A stretch of 64,000 bases of DNA from the NCBI GenBank assembly GCA_902520495.1, contig CABYNW010000001.1, positions 1 to 64,000 of the forward strand, in the 5' to 3' direction. Shown piece after piece: positions 8,841 through 17,665 of this stretch. Made by a program: the position numbers and the translations under genes. The notes below the pieces were generated by a model. That model was not told where the DNA came from. It did no database searches and saw only the letters and a program-made list of their open reading frames with translations. Positions within the stretch are counted from its first letter, which is position 1. The number at the start of each line of letters is the position of its first letter. This DNA comes from an uncultured SAR86 cluster bacterium. GTDB lineage: Bacteria; Pseudomonadota; Gammaproteobacteria; Magnimaribacterales; D2472.

Positions 8841-10154
8841 ATGAAAAATTTTATTATATTTATTCTCTTAACAGCCTCATTTAACGGAATGGCAGATCTT
8901 AAAAATAATTTAGATCAAGACATAGATTCTCTAATGGAGAAAGTTATAGAGTGGCGACATGATATTCATGAACATCCAGAATTAGGCAATAGAGAATTTA
9001 GAACAGCAAAAAAGATAGAAGATCATCTAAGATCATTAGGAATTAAAGTGGAAACCAAAATTGCGTATACAGGCGTGGTTGGCTTGCTTGAAGGCGATTT
9101 GCCTGGGCCAACTATGGCTTTGAGAGCTGACATGGATGCATTGCCTGTAGAAGAAAAAACAGGTCTTCCTTTTGCTTCAAAAGTAAGAACCACATATCTT
9201 GGAAATGATGTTGGAGTCATGCATGCATGCGGTCATGATGCTCACGTAGCAATACTAATGGGAGTTGCAGAGTTCTTAGCAAAAAATAAATCGAGTCTAA
9301 AAGGTAAGGTTATGTTTATTTTTCAGCCTGCCGAAGAAGGTCCACCAGAAGGCGAAGGCGGAGGAGCTGAAATGATGTTAGCTGAAGGAATTTTTGATAA
9401 ATATGATCCAGAGGTTATATTTGGGCTTCACGTTACAAATATCCCCAACGGAGTTCTTTCAGTTAAATCAGGACCAGCTATGGCAGCAGCATCTGCCTAC
9501 AGAATTAAAATAAAAGGTGTTCAGGCTCATGGCTCTACTCCTTGGTCTGGAATTGATCCAATAATGGCAACCGCAGAGTTGATAGAAGCATTGAATACCA
9601 TTGTAAGCAGAAGAATAAATATTATTAATAATCCAGCCGTGATTTCTGTTGGTTTAGTAAGAGCAGGAACAAGGAATAATATTATTCCAGAAGATGCTGA
9701 AATAATGGGGACTATAAGAACTTTTGATCCTGTGTTAAGAACAGAAATATATGAAGAGATAGAGCAGATAGCAAGAGGTGTTTCTGTTGGAACTGGAACA
9801 GATATATCAGTTGAATTTGATGTTGGCGGTTTTTATCCAGTCACCTTTAATGCACCAAAATTAGTTAATACAATGAAAGAATCTCTAATGAAAGCTTCCC
9901 CAGGAAGATTTTATGAATCAAACACCCCAGTAACTGGAGCAGAGGATTTTTCCTATTTTTCTCAGGAAATACCCGGCATGTATTTTTGGTTGGGTATTAA
10001 TAAGCCCGGAGTTGGTTTAGAATCAGCTAATTTTGGAGAAAGGACAGATGTTGCAGGAAATCATTCACCATACTTTTATGTTGATGATTCAGCATTAGAT
10101 GAAGGTGTGAGAGCTTTTGTCTATTTAATAGACGATTATCCATCAAAATTTTAA
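8841..10154 (+). CDS. Exported M20-family amidohydrolase (amino-acid amide/conjugate hydrolase type)
   Basis: 437 residues. A signal peptide (MKNFIIFILLTASFNGMAD) directs it to the periplasm. M20D amidohydrolase features follow: WRHDIHEHPELG near residue 38, ALRADMDALP near residue 93, MHACGHDAHVAILMG near 129 (metal ligands), PAEEGPPEGEGGGAEMM near 164 and a TGAEDFSYF segment near the C terminus. Such enzymes release amino acids from N-acyl conjugates or open small amides using two divalent metals. No Shine-Dalgarno site is seen; a TATAAT ends only ten bases before the ATG (8825-8830), so the transcript may be nearly leaderless. Confidence 0.85.
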   Translation: MKNFIIFILLTASFNGMADLKNNLDQDIDSLMEKVIEWRHDIHEHPELGNREFRTAKKIEDHLRSLGIKVETKIAYTGVVGLLEGDLPGPTMALRADMDALPVEEKTGLPFASKVRTTYLGNDVGVMHACGHDAHVAILMGVAEFLAKNKSSLKGKVMFIFQPAEEGPPEGEGGGAEMMLAEGIFDKYDPEVIFGLHVTNIPNGVLSVKSGPAMAAASAYRIKIKGVQAHGSTPWSGIDPIMATAELIEALNTIVSRRINIINNPAVISVGLVRAGTRNNIIPEDAEIMGTIRTFDPVLRTEIYEEIEQIARGVSVGTGTDISVEFDVGGFYPVTFNAPKLVNTMKESLMKASPGRFYESNTPVTGAEDFSYFSQEIPGMYFWLGINKPGVGLESANFGERTDVAGNHSPYFYVDDSALDEGVRAFVYLIDDYPSKF

Positions 10155-10181
10155 TAACGAATATTAATAAGGAGTTTTATA

Positions 10182-11156
10182 GTGGCTATTCACAAACATA
10201 TTGAAGACAATATTTCCATGCCGGTTATTGGAGCACCTCTTTTTTTAGTTTCTGGGCCCGACTTAGTAATTGCACAATGTAAGGCTGGAATAATAGGTTC
10301 TTTCCCAGCCCTTAATGCAAGACCACAACATGTTCTTGAAGAGTGGATTGTTAGAATAAAGACAGAGCTAGCTGAATATCAAAAACAAAATCCTGATGCA
10401 AAAGTAGCTCCTTTCGCCGTTAATCAGATTTGTCATGGATCAAATGATAGATTAATGCAAGATATGGAAACATGTGTGAAACATGAAGTTCCAATAATTA
10501 TTACTTCATTAAGACCACCGGCTGAAGTCGTTGAAGCAGCACATAGCTATGGAGGCCTTGTTTATCATGATGTCATTAGTGTTAGGCATGCTAAAAAGGC
10601 TGCTGAACAAGGAGTAGACGGATTAATTTTAGTTTGTGCTGGGGCTGGAGGTCATGCAGGCGCACTATCACCATTCGCCTTACTTAGAGAAGTCAAGAAA
10701 TGGTTTGATGGAACGCTAATACTTTCTGGATCAATCGGTGACGGTCATGCAGTAGCTTCTGCAATTGCACTAGGTGCAGATTTTGCTTATTTAGGAACAA
10801 GATTTATTGCAACCGAAGAAGCCAATGCTGATCCAGAATACAAGAAAATGCTAGAGGCTAGCGCTGCAGAGGATATTGTCTACTCTTCATTATTTACAGG
10901 TGTTCACGGAAATTATCTAAAACCATCTATTAAAAATGCTGGATTAGATCCAGACAATCTCCCTGATGCAGATAAAGCATCTATGAATTTTGGGTCAGGT
11001 GGAAATACAGACTCAAAGGCTTGGAAGGATATTTGGGGTTCGGGTCAAGGTATTGGCGCTATTAAAGACTCTCCATCTGTTGCAGAGCTTGTTGGCAGAA
11101 TTAAATCTGAATACCAGTCTGCTTTTGAAGCTTTTAAAACTAAAATAGGCAAATAA
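10182..11156 (+). CDS. NAD(P)H-dependent flavin oxidoreductase, nitronate monooxygenase family
   Basis: 324 residues from a GTG at 10182, chosen because AAGGAG lies nine bases upstream. It has the FMN-binding TIM-barrel layout of 2-nitropropane dioxygenase/nitronate monooxygenase proteins: N-terminal MPVIGAPLFLVSGPDL, a CAGAGGHAG loop near 157, LSGSIGDGHAVASAIALGAD near 185-204 (phosphate-binding region), then YLGTRFIATEEA. It oxidises nitronates or acts as a quinone/flavin oxidoreductase. Bacterial members often sit with fatty-acid or hydroxyacid genes, as here with a beta-hydroxyacid dehydrogenase downstream. Specific substrate unknown. Confidence 0.85.
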   Translation: MAIHKHIEDNISMPVIGAPLFLVSGPDLVIAQCKAGIIGSFPALNARPQHVLEEWIVRIKTELAEYQKQNPDAKVAPFAVNQICHGSNDRLMQDMETCVKHEVPIIITSLRPPAEVVEAAHSYGGLVYHDVISVRHAKKAAEQGVDGLILVCAGAGGHAGALSPFALLREVKKWFDGTLILSGSIGDGHAVASAIALGADFAYLGTRFIATEEANADPEYKKMLEASAAEDIVYSSLFTGVHGNYLKPSIKNAGLDPDNLPDADKASMNFGSGGNTDSKAWKDIWGSGQGIGAIKDSPSVAELVGRIKSEYQSAFEAFKTKIGK

Positions 11157-11165
11157 AGAATTCTT

Positions 11166-11333
11166 ATGTTAGAAATCATAATTATAGTCCCGATTATGTG
11201 GATAGTAATGGCAGTAATCTATTCACTCTTGTTAAAAAATGTTGAAGGCACAAAAGGCATTACCTCTGAATATCAAACCAAAGACGGAGTAAAAAGAACT
11301 GCTAAAAAAGATAGAGAAGATTTTATAGTATGA
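11166..11333 (+). CDS. Small single-pass membrane protein (55 residues)
   Basis: A short gene filling the gap between two enzyme genes. It starts ten bases after the flavin oxidoreductase stop and its TGA overlaps the next ATG as ATGA (11330-11333), a strong sign of translation. Residues 3-24 form one membrane segment (IIIIVPIMWIVMAVIYSLLL). The remaining 30 residues are charged and lysine-rich (TAKKDREDF) and should face the cytoplasm. No family recognised. Confidence 0.6.
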   Translation: MLEIIIIVPIMWIVMAVIYSLLLKNVEGTKGITSEYQTKDGVKRTAKKDREDFIV

Positions 11334-12205
11334 ATAAAGCCTTAGGCTTTATAGGTTTGGGTGTTATGGGATTCCCTATGGCAGGTCATCTTTCCATGCA
11401 AAATAAAAATATTTTTGTTTTTAATAGAACAAATGAAAAATCTAAAGCATGGAATAAAAAATATAATGGAACGATATGTAATTCATTAGAAGATGTTGCT
11501 AAATCATCTGATGTAATAATTCTTTGTGTAGGAAATGATAACGATGTTAGAAAAATCATTTGCGGCGATTGCGGGATTATTAATTACCTAAAGCAGGGAT
11601 CTATAATAGTCGATCATACGACAACATCCGCAGAACTATCTGAGGAAATGAATAAATTACTCAGTACAAAAAATATTCCTTACATTGATGCTCCAGTTTC
11701 TGGAGGTGAGGCAGGAGCACAAAAAGGACAACTATCTATCATGGCTGGCGGTGATAAAGAATCGTATGATTTGGTAAAAAAAATATTAGCATCCTACTCA
11801 AAGCATACTAAATACATGGGTCCAAGTGGTTCTGGACAACTTACAAAGATGGTTAATCAAATATGTATAGCGGGCTTGATTCAGGCTTTAGCAGAAGGGA
11901 TAAATTTCTCAAAAAAGGTAGGTTTAAATAGCGCCGATGTGCTTGAAGTTGTATCAAAGGGTGCAGCTCAATCATGGCAAATGGAAAACAGATGGAAGTC
12001 TATGTTAGAAGATGATTATGATCATGGTTTTGCAGTAGATTTAATGAGAAAGGACCTAGATATTGTTATAAATAAGGCAAAAGAACAAAACATTAGTATT
12101 GATATTACAAAAACTATTAATGATTTCTATAAAGACATTCAAAAAGCAGAAGGGGGAAGGTGGGATACTTCAAGTCTTCTAAGAAGACTCGAGAAATTAA
12201 CCTAA
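11330..12205 (+). CDS. NAD-binding beta-hydroxyacid dehydrogenase (3-hydroxyisobutyrate dehydrogenase family)
   Basis: 291 residues, the family's normal length. The N-terminal Rossmann motif GFIGLGVMGFPMAGHL (about 6-21), substrate motif DAPVSGGEAGAQKGQLSIM (about 122-140) and the catalytic lysine segment KMVNQICIAG (about 177) are all present. Family enzymes oxidise 3-hydroxyisobutyrate, tartronate semialdehyde (reverse), or related short hydroxyacids with NAD(P). Its ATG overlaps the stop of the small membrane protein upstream, so it belongs to the same transcript as the flavin oxidoreductase. Confidence 0.85.
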   Translation: MNKALGFIGLGVMGFPMAGHLSMQNKNIFVFNRTNEKSKAWNKKYNGTICNSLEDVAKSSDVIILCVGNDNDVRKIICGDCGIINYLKQGSIIVDHTTTSAELSEEMNKLLSTKNIPYIDAPVSGGEAGAQKGQLSIMAGGDKESYDLVKKILASYSKHTKYMGPSGSGQLTKMVNQICIAGLIQALAEGINFSKKVGLNSADVLEVVSKGAAQSWQMENRWKSMLEDDYDHGFAVDLMRKDLDIVINKAKEQNISIDITKTINDFYKDIQKAEGGRWDTSSLLRRLEKLT

Positions 12206-12565
12206 GAATAGCTTAGATGAATAAACAAAAACTCCATACCCAATAACAATCATTGCTGATCCAACCTCAAGTGAATCTATGTCTGCAGAATTTGTACTTA
12301 TCATTGAATAGTAGTTCTCAGGATTTAATATTAACCAGAATATTCCAGCCATATGTGTAAACATAATCAAACCAACTATCCAGTTAAAAGGCTGAGCGGT
12401 AAATACAATAAAAGAACATAAAATAATAAATATAAGCTCAATACTTAGAACTACATTAATATTTTTTCTTTTCAACAAATATCTTAAAAGGCTATAACCT
12501 TTGTTGTAGGTAAAAAAAAGTATAAACCCGTATATAAAATACAATGAGGCAAGAAAGTTAATCAT
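12197..12565 (-). CDS. Small four-segment membrane protein, unknown function
   Basis: 122 residues. Hydrophobic stretches at about 2-20, 37-57, 62-82 and 100-120 suggest four membrane passes, with a basic KRKN loop after the first. The stop region overlaps the convergent dehydrogenase by nine bases. No family recognised; size and topology resemble many DUF-type inner-membrane proteins of marine bacteria. Confidence 0.55.
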   Translation of the reverse strand: MINFLASLYFIYGFILFFTYNKGYSLLRYLLKRKNINVVLSIELIFIILCSFIVFTAQPFNWIVGLIMFTHMAGIFWLILNPENYYSMISTNSADIDSLEVGSAMIVIGYGVFVYSSKLFLG

Positions 12566-12616
12566 AATAATATCGTATAGTATTAATATTTTTTTATTCC
12601 TATATATTAGTAATTA

Positions 12617-14125
12617 ATGATTACTAAAACAAATTTTATTGACGGCATGCAATGTCAAAGATGCTTTTGGTTTAAATATAATAACTATAAGGACTCCAAA
12701 GAAGATGACCCGCTGGCTAAACAAAGATTAAAAGATGGAGAAGAGGTTGGTCAAAAAGTAAAAGAGATATTTCCAAAAGGCGTAGATATTCCATTTTTAG
12801 GTGGAGATTATTTAAAAATGCATGATTTAACTCTGGAAGCTATCAATCAGGGAGCAGAGGTTATTTTTGAAGGTTCTTTTTTGATTGATGGAATCTTTAT
12901 AAGAGTTGATGTCATGAAAAAAACACCAAATGGATGGGATATTTATGAAGTAAAATCTTCATCAAGTTTAAAACCAGAACATAAAGAAGATGTAGGCATT
13001 CAATGGTTTGTTCTCAATCAGATTAAAGAGATTAAACTTCAAGATGTGTATGTAATCATTTTAAATAAGGAGAACAGCAAAAGAGATAATTATCAACTAA
13101 AGGATTTTTTTAGAGAAAGATGTTTAACCGAGGAAGTTATATTAAATCAACAGAATATTTCAGAAACTTTAAATAACTTAATTAAAGTAACCAGCATGGA
13201 TTCTCCCCCCAAGCTCAGAAAAACCAATCATCCTGATAAGCCTCACAAATGTACTTTTCAAGAGCATTGCTGGCCAGTAGGCTCAAATGAAAAAGATTCT
13301 ATTTTTAAGCTTTATAGAATGCGAAGTAAAAAAAAGCTTTCCTTATATGATCAAGGCATAGATACTTTTAGCAAAATAAGAAATCTTTCAGATTTCTCTG
13401 ATATCCAAAAAATTCAGATAAAATCGACAGTAAACAATAGAGAAATTGTTAATAAAAAAATTATAGAAAAATTTATTTCAACTATATCTTATCCTATAAG
13501 TTATCTCGATTTTGAAACATACACGGAGCCATTGCCTTCATATAACAACCAACGACCAAATGAAAGAATGCCATTCCAATTTTCGCTTCACATTCAAGAA
13601 GACGAAAATACTATTATAGATGCAAAAACTGAAAGCATAGAATTTCTTGCTAACCACTTAAAAGATCCCAGAAGAGATCTAGCTGAGGCATTGTTAAAAG
13701 ACATTCCTGTAAAGGGAACTATCATTACATATCATAAAAGCTTTGAGAAAGGGGTTATAGAAGAATTAGCAAACTTTTGCTCAGATTCAGATATTTCATC
13801 ACAGCTTAGGGCATTAAACAATAGAATCGTAGATCTAAAAGACCCTTTTGCAGAGGGTGGATATTATCATCCAGATTTCGCTGGCAGCTTTTCAATCAAA
13901 AAAGTACTGCCCGCACTATGCAAAGGAGATAAAAATTTAAAATATGATAATTTAAATATTAAAAATGGTGGAATGGCATCAACTGCTTTTAGAGAGCTAA
14001 AACATATGAATAAAAATGAAATACAAATACTTCGAGAAGATTTAAAAAAATATTGTTGGTTAGATACTTACGCAATGTATGCAATATATGAAAAATTGCT
14101 AGAAACTATTAAAAAGAATAGTTGA
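12617..14125 (+). CDS. DUF2779-type nuclease-like protein (PD-(D/E)XK plus DEDD exonuclease-like domains)
   Basis: 502 residues. The first 120 residues resemble the Cas4/RecB-like nuclease fold: paired cysteines C13 and C16 (MQCQRCFW), Asp98 in IRVDVM and the EVK motif (E111, K113) in WDIYEVKSS. A later HKCTFQEHC near residue 210 could complete a four-cysteine iron-sulfur site as in Cas4. The C-terminal half has an exonuclease-like pattern: SYLDFETY near 295, YHKSFEKGVIEEL near 375, and KYCWLDTYAMY near 480 with the last acidic residue. This two-domain layout matches DUF2779. Members are predicted DNA or RNA processing enzymes without a settled function. No CRISPR genes are nearby. Confidence 0.7.
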   Translation: MITKTNFIDGMQCQRCFWFKYNNYKDSKEDDPLAKQRLKDGEEVGQKVKEIFPKGVDIPFLGGDYLKMHDLTLEAINQGAEVIFEGSFLIDGIFIRVDVMKKTPNGWDIYEVKSSSSLKPEHKEDVGIQWFVLNQIKEIKLQDVYVIILNKENSKRDNYQLKDFFRERCLTEEVILNQQNISETLNNLIKVTSMDSPPKLRKTNHPDKPHKCTFQEHCWPVGSNEKDSIFKLYRMRSKKKLSLYDQGIDTFSKIRNLSDFSDIQKIQIKSTVNNREIVNKKIIEKFISTISYPISYLDFETYTEPLPSYNNQRPNERMPFQFSLHIQEDENTIIDAKTESIEFLANHLKDPRRDLAEALLKDIPVKGTIITYHKSFEKGVIEELANFCSDSDISSQLRALNNRIVDLKDPFAEGGYYHPDFAGSFSIKKVLPALCKGDKNLKYDNLNIKNGGMASTAFRELKHMNKNEIQILREDLKKYCWLDTYAMYAIYEKLLETIKKNS

Positions 14126-14867
14126 AGTTTGTAACAAAAGATTGATCTGATTCTTCGGCAAAATCTGGAGGATCACTATCAAAGGACTCAGTTATTTTAA
14201 AATTAATAAAAAACTTCTCCGATACAGGTATTGAGTAACTAAAAGATAAAGAGTATTTATAATCATTACTAAAATTATTCAAAGATGGTTGGAAAAAAGA
14301 TGAAATAGATACAAAAGAGCTATTTTCAAAACTAAAATCTTTAAAAAGATACAAGTTTACTCTTTCAGTTTTTTTCTTTATGCCGTTCAAGCTTTCTTCA
14401 TCTTCATGCAAAATACTTACACTTAACTTAATTTTTTCAAGTTCAGAGAATCGGATACCTGCGCCAAATAGGTTTCTTGTTTTATAGCTTTGAAACGGGT
14501 TTTCACTACTTTGAAAGTAGGCTTCAAGGTCATAAGATTTATTATTTAATTGGCGCAACAATCTTGCATGTAAAAATGTTGATTCGTCCTCAGTGATATC
14601 ATCTTTGGTTCTTTCAGATTTCTCAAAGACAAATAATCTTTCATACTTTTTTGAATTATTTACTAAAGATAAACTTATATCATAATTATCACGATCTTCA
14701 TTCCCACGAGAACCCGAGTAGCCAAATGCTATATTTCTAAATTGACCAATCTCCTCAGATTTTCTAACACTTTCAATATCAACTATAGGCGAAGAAATTA
14801 TATTTAATGTAAAAAAAATAGAAAATGTAATTAGAACACTATTGGTATGAATAAATTTAATATCCAT
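14109..14867 (-). CDS. Outer-membrane beta-barrel-like protein, unknown function
   Basis: 252 residues. A hydrophobic N terminus (about 10-28) looks like a signal peptide. The rest is a series of amphipathic strands with polar turns, rich in F, Y, S and N, and ends in VTNFNYSF, an aromatic C-terminal residue as used for outer-membrane insertion. Twelve or so strands would fit the length. It lies 16 bases downstream of the repeat-protein gene on the same strand and overlaps the convergent DUF2779 gene by 17 bases. No family recognised. Confidence 0.55.
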   Translation of the reverse strand: MDIKFIHTNSVLITFSIFFTLNIISSPIVDIESVRKSEEIGQFRNIAFGYSGSRGNEDRDNYDISLSLVNNSKKYERLFVFEKSERTKDDITEDESTFLHARLLRQLNNKSYDLEAYFQSSENPFQSYKTRNLFGAGIRFSELEKIKLSVSILHEDEESLNGIKKKTERVNLYLFKDFSFENSSFVSISSFFQPSLNNFSNDYKYSLSFSYSIPVSEKFFINFKITESFDSDPPDFAEESDQSFVTNFNYSF

Positions 14868-14883
14868 CTTTAATAATTAATTA

Positions 14884-15180
14884 TTATCTAATAAATGTTT
14901 GCCAAATTGCTGCAATAAAAACATCTGAAAGAGATTCTGAACCCTTAATCATTCTCTTTACATCTCTGACTTTTGCTTTTCTGCTGGTTCCGGTTCCGTC
15001 CCTTATATCGCCATTTTTTACATTACATAATGCAGAGGTTCCAGTACCGCGTCTAACTTTATCATCTCTTACGTTACATAGTGTAGAGGTTCCAGTTCCC
15101 TTTCTTAGATTATCTCCTCTAATATTAGCAATGGTTTTACTCCCATCTTTAAGCTGCTCTCTTCTATACTCTAATTTCAT
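14884..15180 (-). CDS. Short repeat protein of the 5-fold beta-flower type
   Basis: 98 residues built from a 17-residue repeat of the form GTGTSxLCNVRxDxxR, with about five units: residues 11-27, 28-44, 45-61, 62-78 and a final hydrophobic unit (LSDVFIAAIWQTF). The pattern of short strand, glycine turn, second strand recalls proteins annotated as 4-fold or 5-fold beta-flower proteins, which form small radially symmetric domains of unknown role and end in a similar hydrophobic tail. No signal peptide, so cytoplasmic unless bound to membrane through the last 20 residues. It is divergent from the channel gene (51 bases between starts) and precedes a barrel-like gene. Confidence 0.6.
   Translation of the reverse strand: MKLEYRREQLKDGSKTIANIRGDNLRKGTGTSTLCNVRDDKVRRGTGTSALCNVKNGDIRDGTGTSRKAKVRDVKRMIKGSESLSDVFIAAIWQTFIR
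14940..15150 (-). repeat. 51-bp internal coding repeats in the beta-flower gene
   Basis: The DNA repeats with a 51-base period, best seen as GGTTCC(A/G)GT(T/A)CC blocks at 14986, 15037 and 15088. The central copies are also similar at silent positions (ACATTACATAATG versus ACGTTACATAGTG), which indicates recent tandem duplication or conversion rather than only protein-level selection. Confidence 0.75.
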
Positions 15181-15231
15181 GCCTTCTTCCTAAACTTTCA
15201 TGTAAAGTTAATATACATAATCAATCCTGTT

Positions 15232-17124
15232 ATGTATATTATTATATCAATGCAGTATTTAAAAAAGATTAGATATTATATCGATAAAAGTTTAGCAAGA
15301 AGCTTTATTTATGTTGTTTATCTTTTGGCTGTAATAGTTTGCTTTGTAGTCGCATGTATAACTGCGATGGATATCTACTTTGGGGATGGAGAGCTAAGAA
15401 ATTTCTTACAAATCTTTTTAGATTATTTTTTTGCTGCTATAAGGGGAGAGGGCGAGAACACAAACTCAACTTTTATTAACATCCTTATTAACACACTTAT
15501 AATGCTAACAGGTCTTTTTGTGTCTTCAATCGTAATAGGTATATTAGTTAATAGTATTGCTGAAAGCATAGACAATGTAAGAAGCGGCAAGTCCTTTATT
15601 GATGAAAAAAATCATCAATTGATTTTAGGTTGGTCAAATGGAATTTCATTGGTATTTAGAGAGTTTTTACTCGCTAACTCAAATAATAAAGATTCAAATA
15701 TCGTTTTTTTAGATGAAATCAATCCGGTTGAAGCAAATGAAAAAATAATGACAATGTTTCCAAATAAAGAAGATTATCAAAAGATAATACCCAAACAAGG
15801 AAGGATTTCAGATAGGAAATATCTAGAAATGGTTAATGTTGACGAGGCAAGATCGATCCTAATTAATCATGATGATGATATGGAGTCTATCAAAGCAATT
15901 GCTGCGATAGTTAATAACCCTGAAAGAAAAAAGGATAAATATAATATTGTTTCAAAAATGAATATTAAAGAGAATTATGAGCTTGCAAAGATAATTGGAG
16001 GTGAGGAAACAAAAGTATTATTCTTTGGAGATATGCTAGCAAGAGTTGGTGCACAAAGCTGTCTGCAATCAGGACTTGCAAATGTCTATTTAGATTTGGT
16101 GAATTTTGATGGAGATGAAATTTATTTTTATAAAGAGGATTCTTTAGTTGGAAAAACATATGAGGAGGCTATTCTTTCCTATGAAACATCAAGCATTATT
16201 GGTATTGAAAGAGAAGGAGATGTTTTAATCAATCCAAAGCGGGAAAAGATAAAGACAGATGATTCCTTAATAGCTATCTCTATGGATGATGATACTGTAA
16301 TCAAAGATGGGGTTGAAAATGTTTTAGTTGATCAAAAGAAAATTATTAAGACCACTCCGAATAAAAATAAAGTAGATACCATATACATCTTTGGATATTC
16401 CGAAGGAGAGTTGTCAAAGCTCGAAGTAATATGTAGTCATTTAATAAATTATTTAGATGATGGATCTAAAATATTCTTAGTTAATGATAATAAAGATTCA
16501 GCAAATATTGAAAGTAAGATTAATCCCGCCAAAGATATTCAAATCTCTTTTATTGAGGGCAACTGCAGATCAAGGGATTTTCTAGAACAGATGGATATAG
16601 AGTCTGGAGATAAGTTATTAATTCTAAGCTCTTTTAATGGATCTAATGATATTAACAAATGTGATGCTCAGACGTTATTTACATTAATAAATCTTAGAGA
16701 TATAGAAAAGAAAAAGAATAAGAATTTTGTTTTAACGACTGAATTAATCAATTCTCATAATGCTGAAATATTTGCATCTAATTCAGATGATGATTATTTG
16801 TACAGTGAAGACATCGTCCAGTCAATGCTTGTACAAATCGCTGAAAACCCATTCTTAAGTAAATTCTTTGATGATTTAGCTTCACCTGAGGGGTCAGAAA
16901 TTTACTTTAAACCAATAACAGAATATGTTGATGCCTCAGAACCAATTGATTTTTATACAATCTGCCAATCTGCTAGCTTCAAAGGAGAAACCGCTATCGG
17001 ATATCAAACATCAGAAAGAGAAGATTTAAAGACCCTAAATGCTGGGGTTAATATAAATCCATTGAAATCTAAAAAGAGACTATATAACCCGGATGATAAA
17101 TTAATCGTTTTTGCCGACGATTGA
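15232..17124 (+). CDS. CASTOR/POLLUX-like (SYM8-type) ion channel protein
   Basis: 630 residues from the ATG at 15232; a second ATG at 15250 would remove six residues. Two membrane segments at about 24-50 and 85-110 flank a pore-loop-like region (FLQIFLDYFFAAIRGEGEN). Two RCK-like nucleotide-binding domains follow: the first begins HQLILGWSNGISLVFREF, the second begins DTIYIFGYSEGELSKLEVI. This is the layout of the CASTOR/POLLUX/SYM8 family, potassium- or calcium-permeable channels known from plant nuclear envelopes with many bacterial relatives. The ion carried by bacterial members is not well established. Confidence 0.75.
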   Translation: MYIIISMQYLKKIRYYIDKSLARSFIYVVYLLAVIVCFVVACITAMDIYFGDGELRNFLQIFLDYFFAAIRGEGENTNSTFINILINTLIMLTGLFVSSIVIGILVNSIAESIDNVRSGKSFIDEKNHQLILGWSNGISLVFREFLLANSNNKDSNIVFLDEINPVEANEKIMTMFPNKEDYQKIIPKQGRISDRKYLEMVNVDEARSILINHDDDMESIKAIAAIVNNPERKKDKYNIVSKMNIKENYELAKIIGGEETKVLFFGDMLARVGAQSCLQSGLANVYLDLVNFDGDEIYFYKEDSLVGKTYEEAILSYETSSIIGIEREGDVLINPKREKIKTDDSLIAISMDDDTVIKDGVENVLVDQKKIIKTTPNKNKVDTIYIFGYSEGELSKLEVICSHLINYLDDGSKIFLVNDNKDSANIESKINPAKDIQISFIEGNCRSRDFLEQMDIESGDKLLILSSFNGSNDINKCDAQTLFTLINLRDIEKKKNKNFVLTTELINSHNAEIFASNSDDDYLYSEDIVQSMLVQIAENPFLSKFFDDLASPEGSEIYFKPITEYVDASEPIDFYTICQSASFKGETAIGYQTSEREDLKTLNAGVNINPLKSKKRLYNPDDKLIVFADD

Positions 17125-17154
17125 TGTATTTGTTAATTACAAAAAATTAATTAT

Positions 17155-17571
17155 CTATAAATCGCCTTCTTTACGGATTTCACTTCTATCAATTTCAAAT
17201 TTTTCGCCATATCTTGCTGCTAACTTTTCTTGATTTTCACTTATTACTTCATAAGGATCTAAGTTTAGAGCTGCGCAAGCAGTAACCCAGTACCACATAA
17301 TATCTCCAAGCTCTCTTTTCATATGAAAAACGTTGTCATCTGAAGGAGGCTTACCCTGTAAAAACATTTTTTTTACAATTTCTACAAATTCACCTGTTTC
17401 ACTTCCAAGACCTAGTGCCGCAGTTATTAAACGCGGTGTTTTAATATCAGATTTTTCTTCTATGTCATTAAAACTTTTTTTTAGTGCATCTAGTTCAATA
17501 CTCGGATCGCTTGTAACCTTGGTTACAAAATCAGTGTAAGTTGTAAAAAATTTTTTGATTTCTTCGCTCAT
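17155..17571 (-). CDS. MazG-type nucleotide pyrophosphohydrolase
   Basis: 138 residues from the ATG at 17571, chosen over a TTG at 17583 because GGAG sits eight bases upstream. MazG metal-binding acidic pairs are visible: LGSETGEFVEIVKK (E-x-x-E, about 57-64) and KRELGDIMWYW (E-x-x-D, about 85-95). Family members hydrolyse nucleoside triphosphates to monophosphates and pyrophosphate, cleaning the pool of abnormal nucleotides. It is a single-domain form, about half the length of E. coli MazG. Convergent with the channel gene. Confidence 0.8.
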   Translation of the reverse strand: MSEEIKKFFTTYTDFVTKVTSDPSIELDALKKSFNDIEEKSDIKTPRLITAALGLGSETGEFVEIVKKMFLQGKPPSDDNVFHMKRELGDIMWYWVTACAALNLDPYEVISENQEKLAARYGEKFEIDRSEIRKEGDL

Positions 17572-17665
17572 TTTTTTCTCCAAATATAGTTAATAATTTT
17601 AACATCTGAATTGTCAAGTTTTTTAAAAAGGTGTTTTACCCCATCATAATGATGAAATAAATTTG

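Noticed and set aside
17642-17654. CATCAT-A-ATGATG dyad in the gap between the MazG and RpiR-like genes
   Set aside because: Short, of simple composition, and without nearby promoter boxes; could easily be chance in AT-rich DNA.
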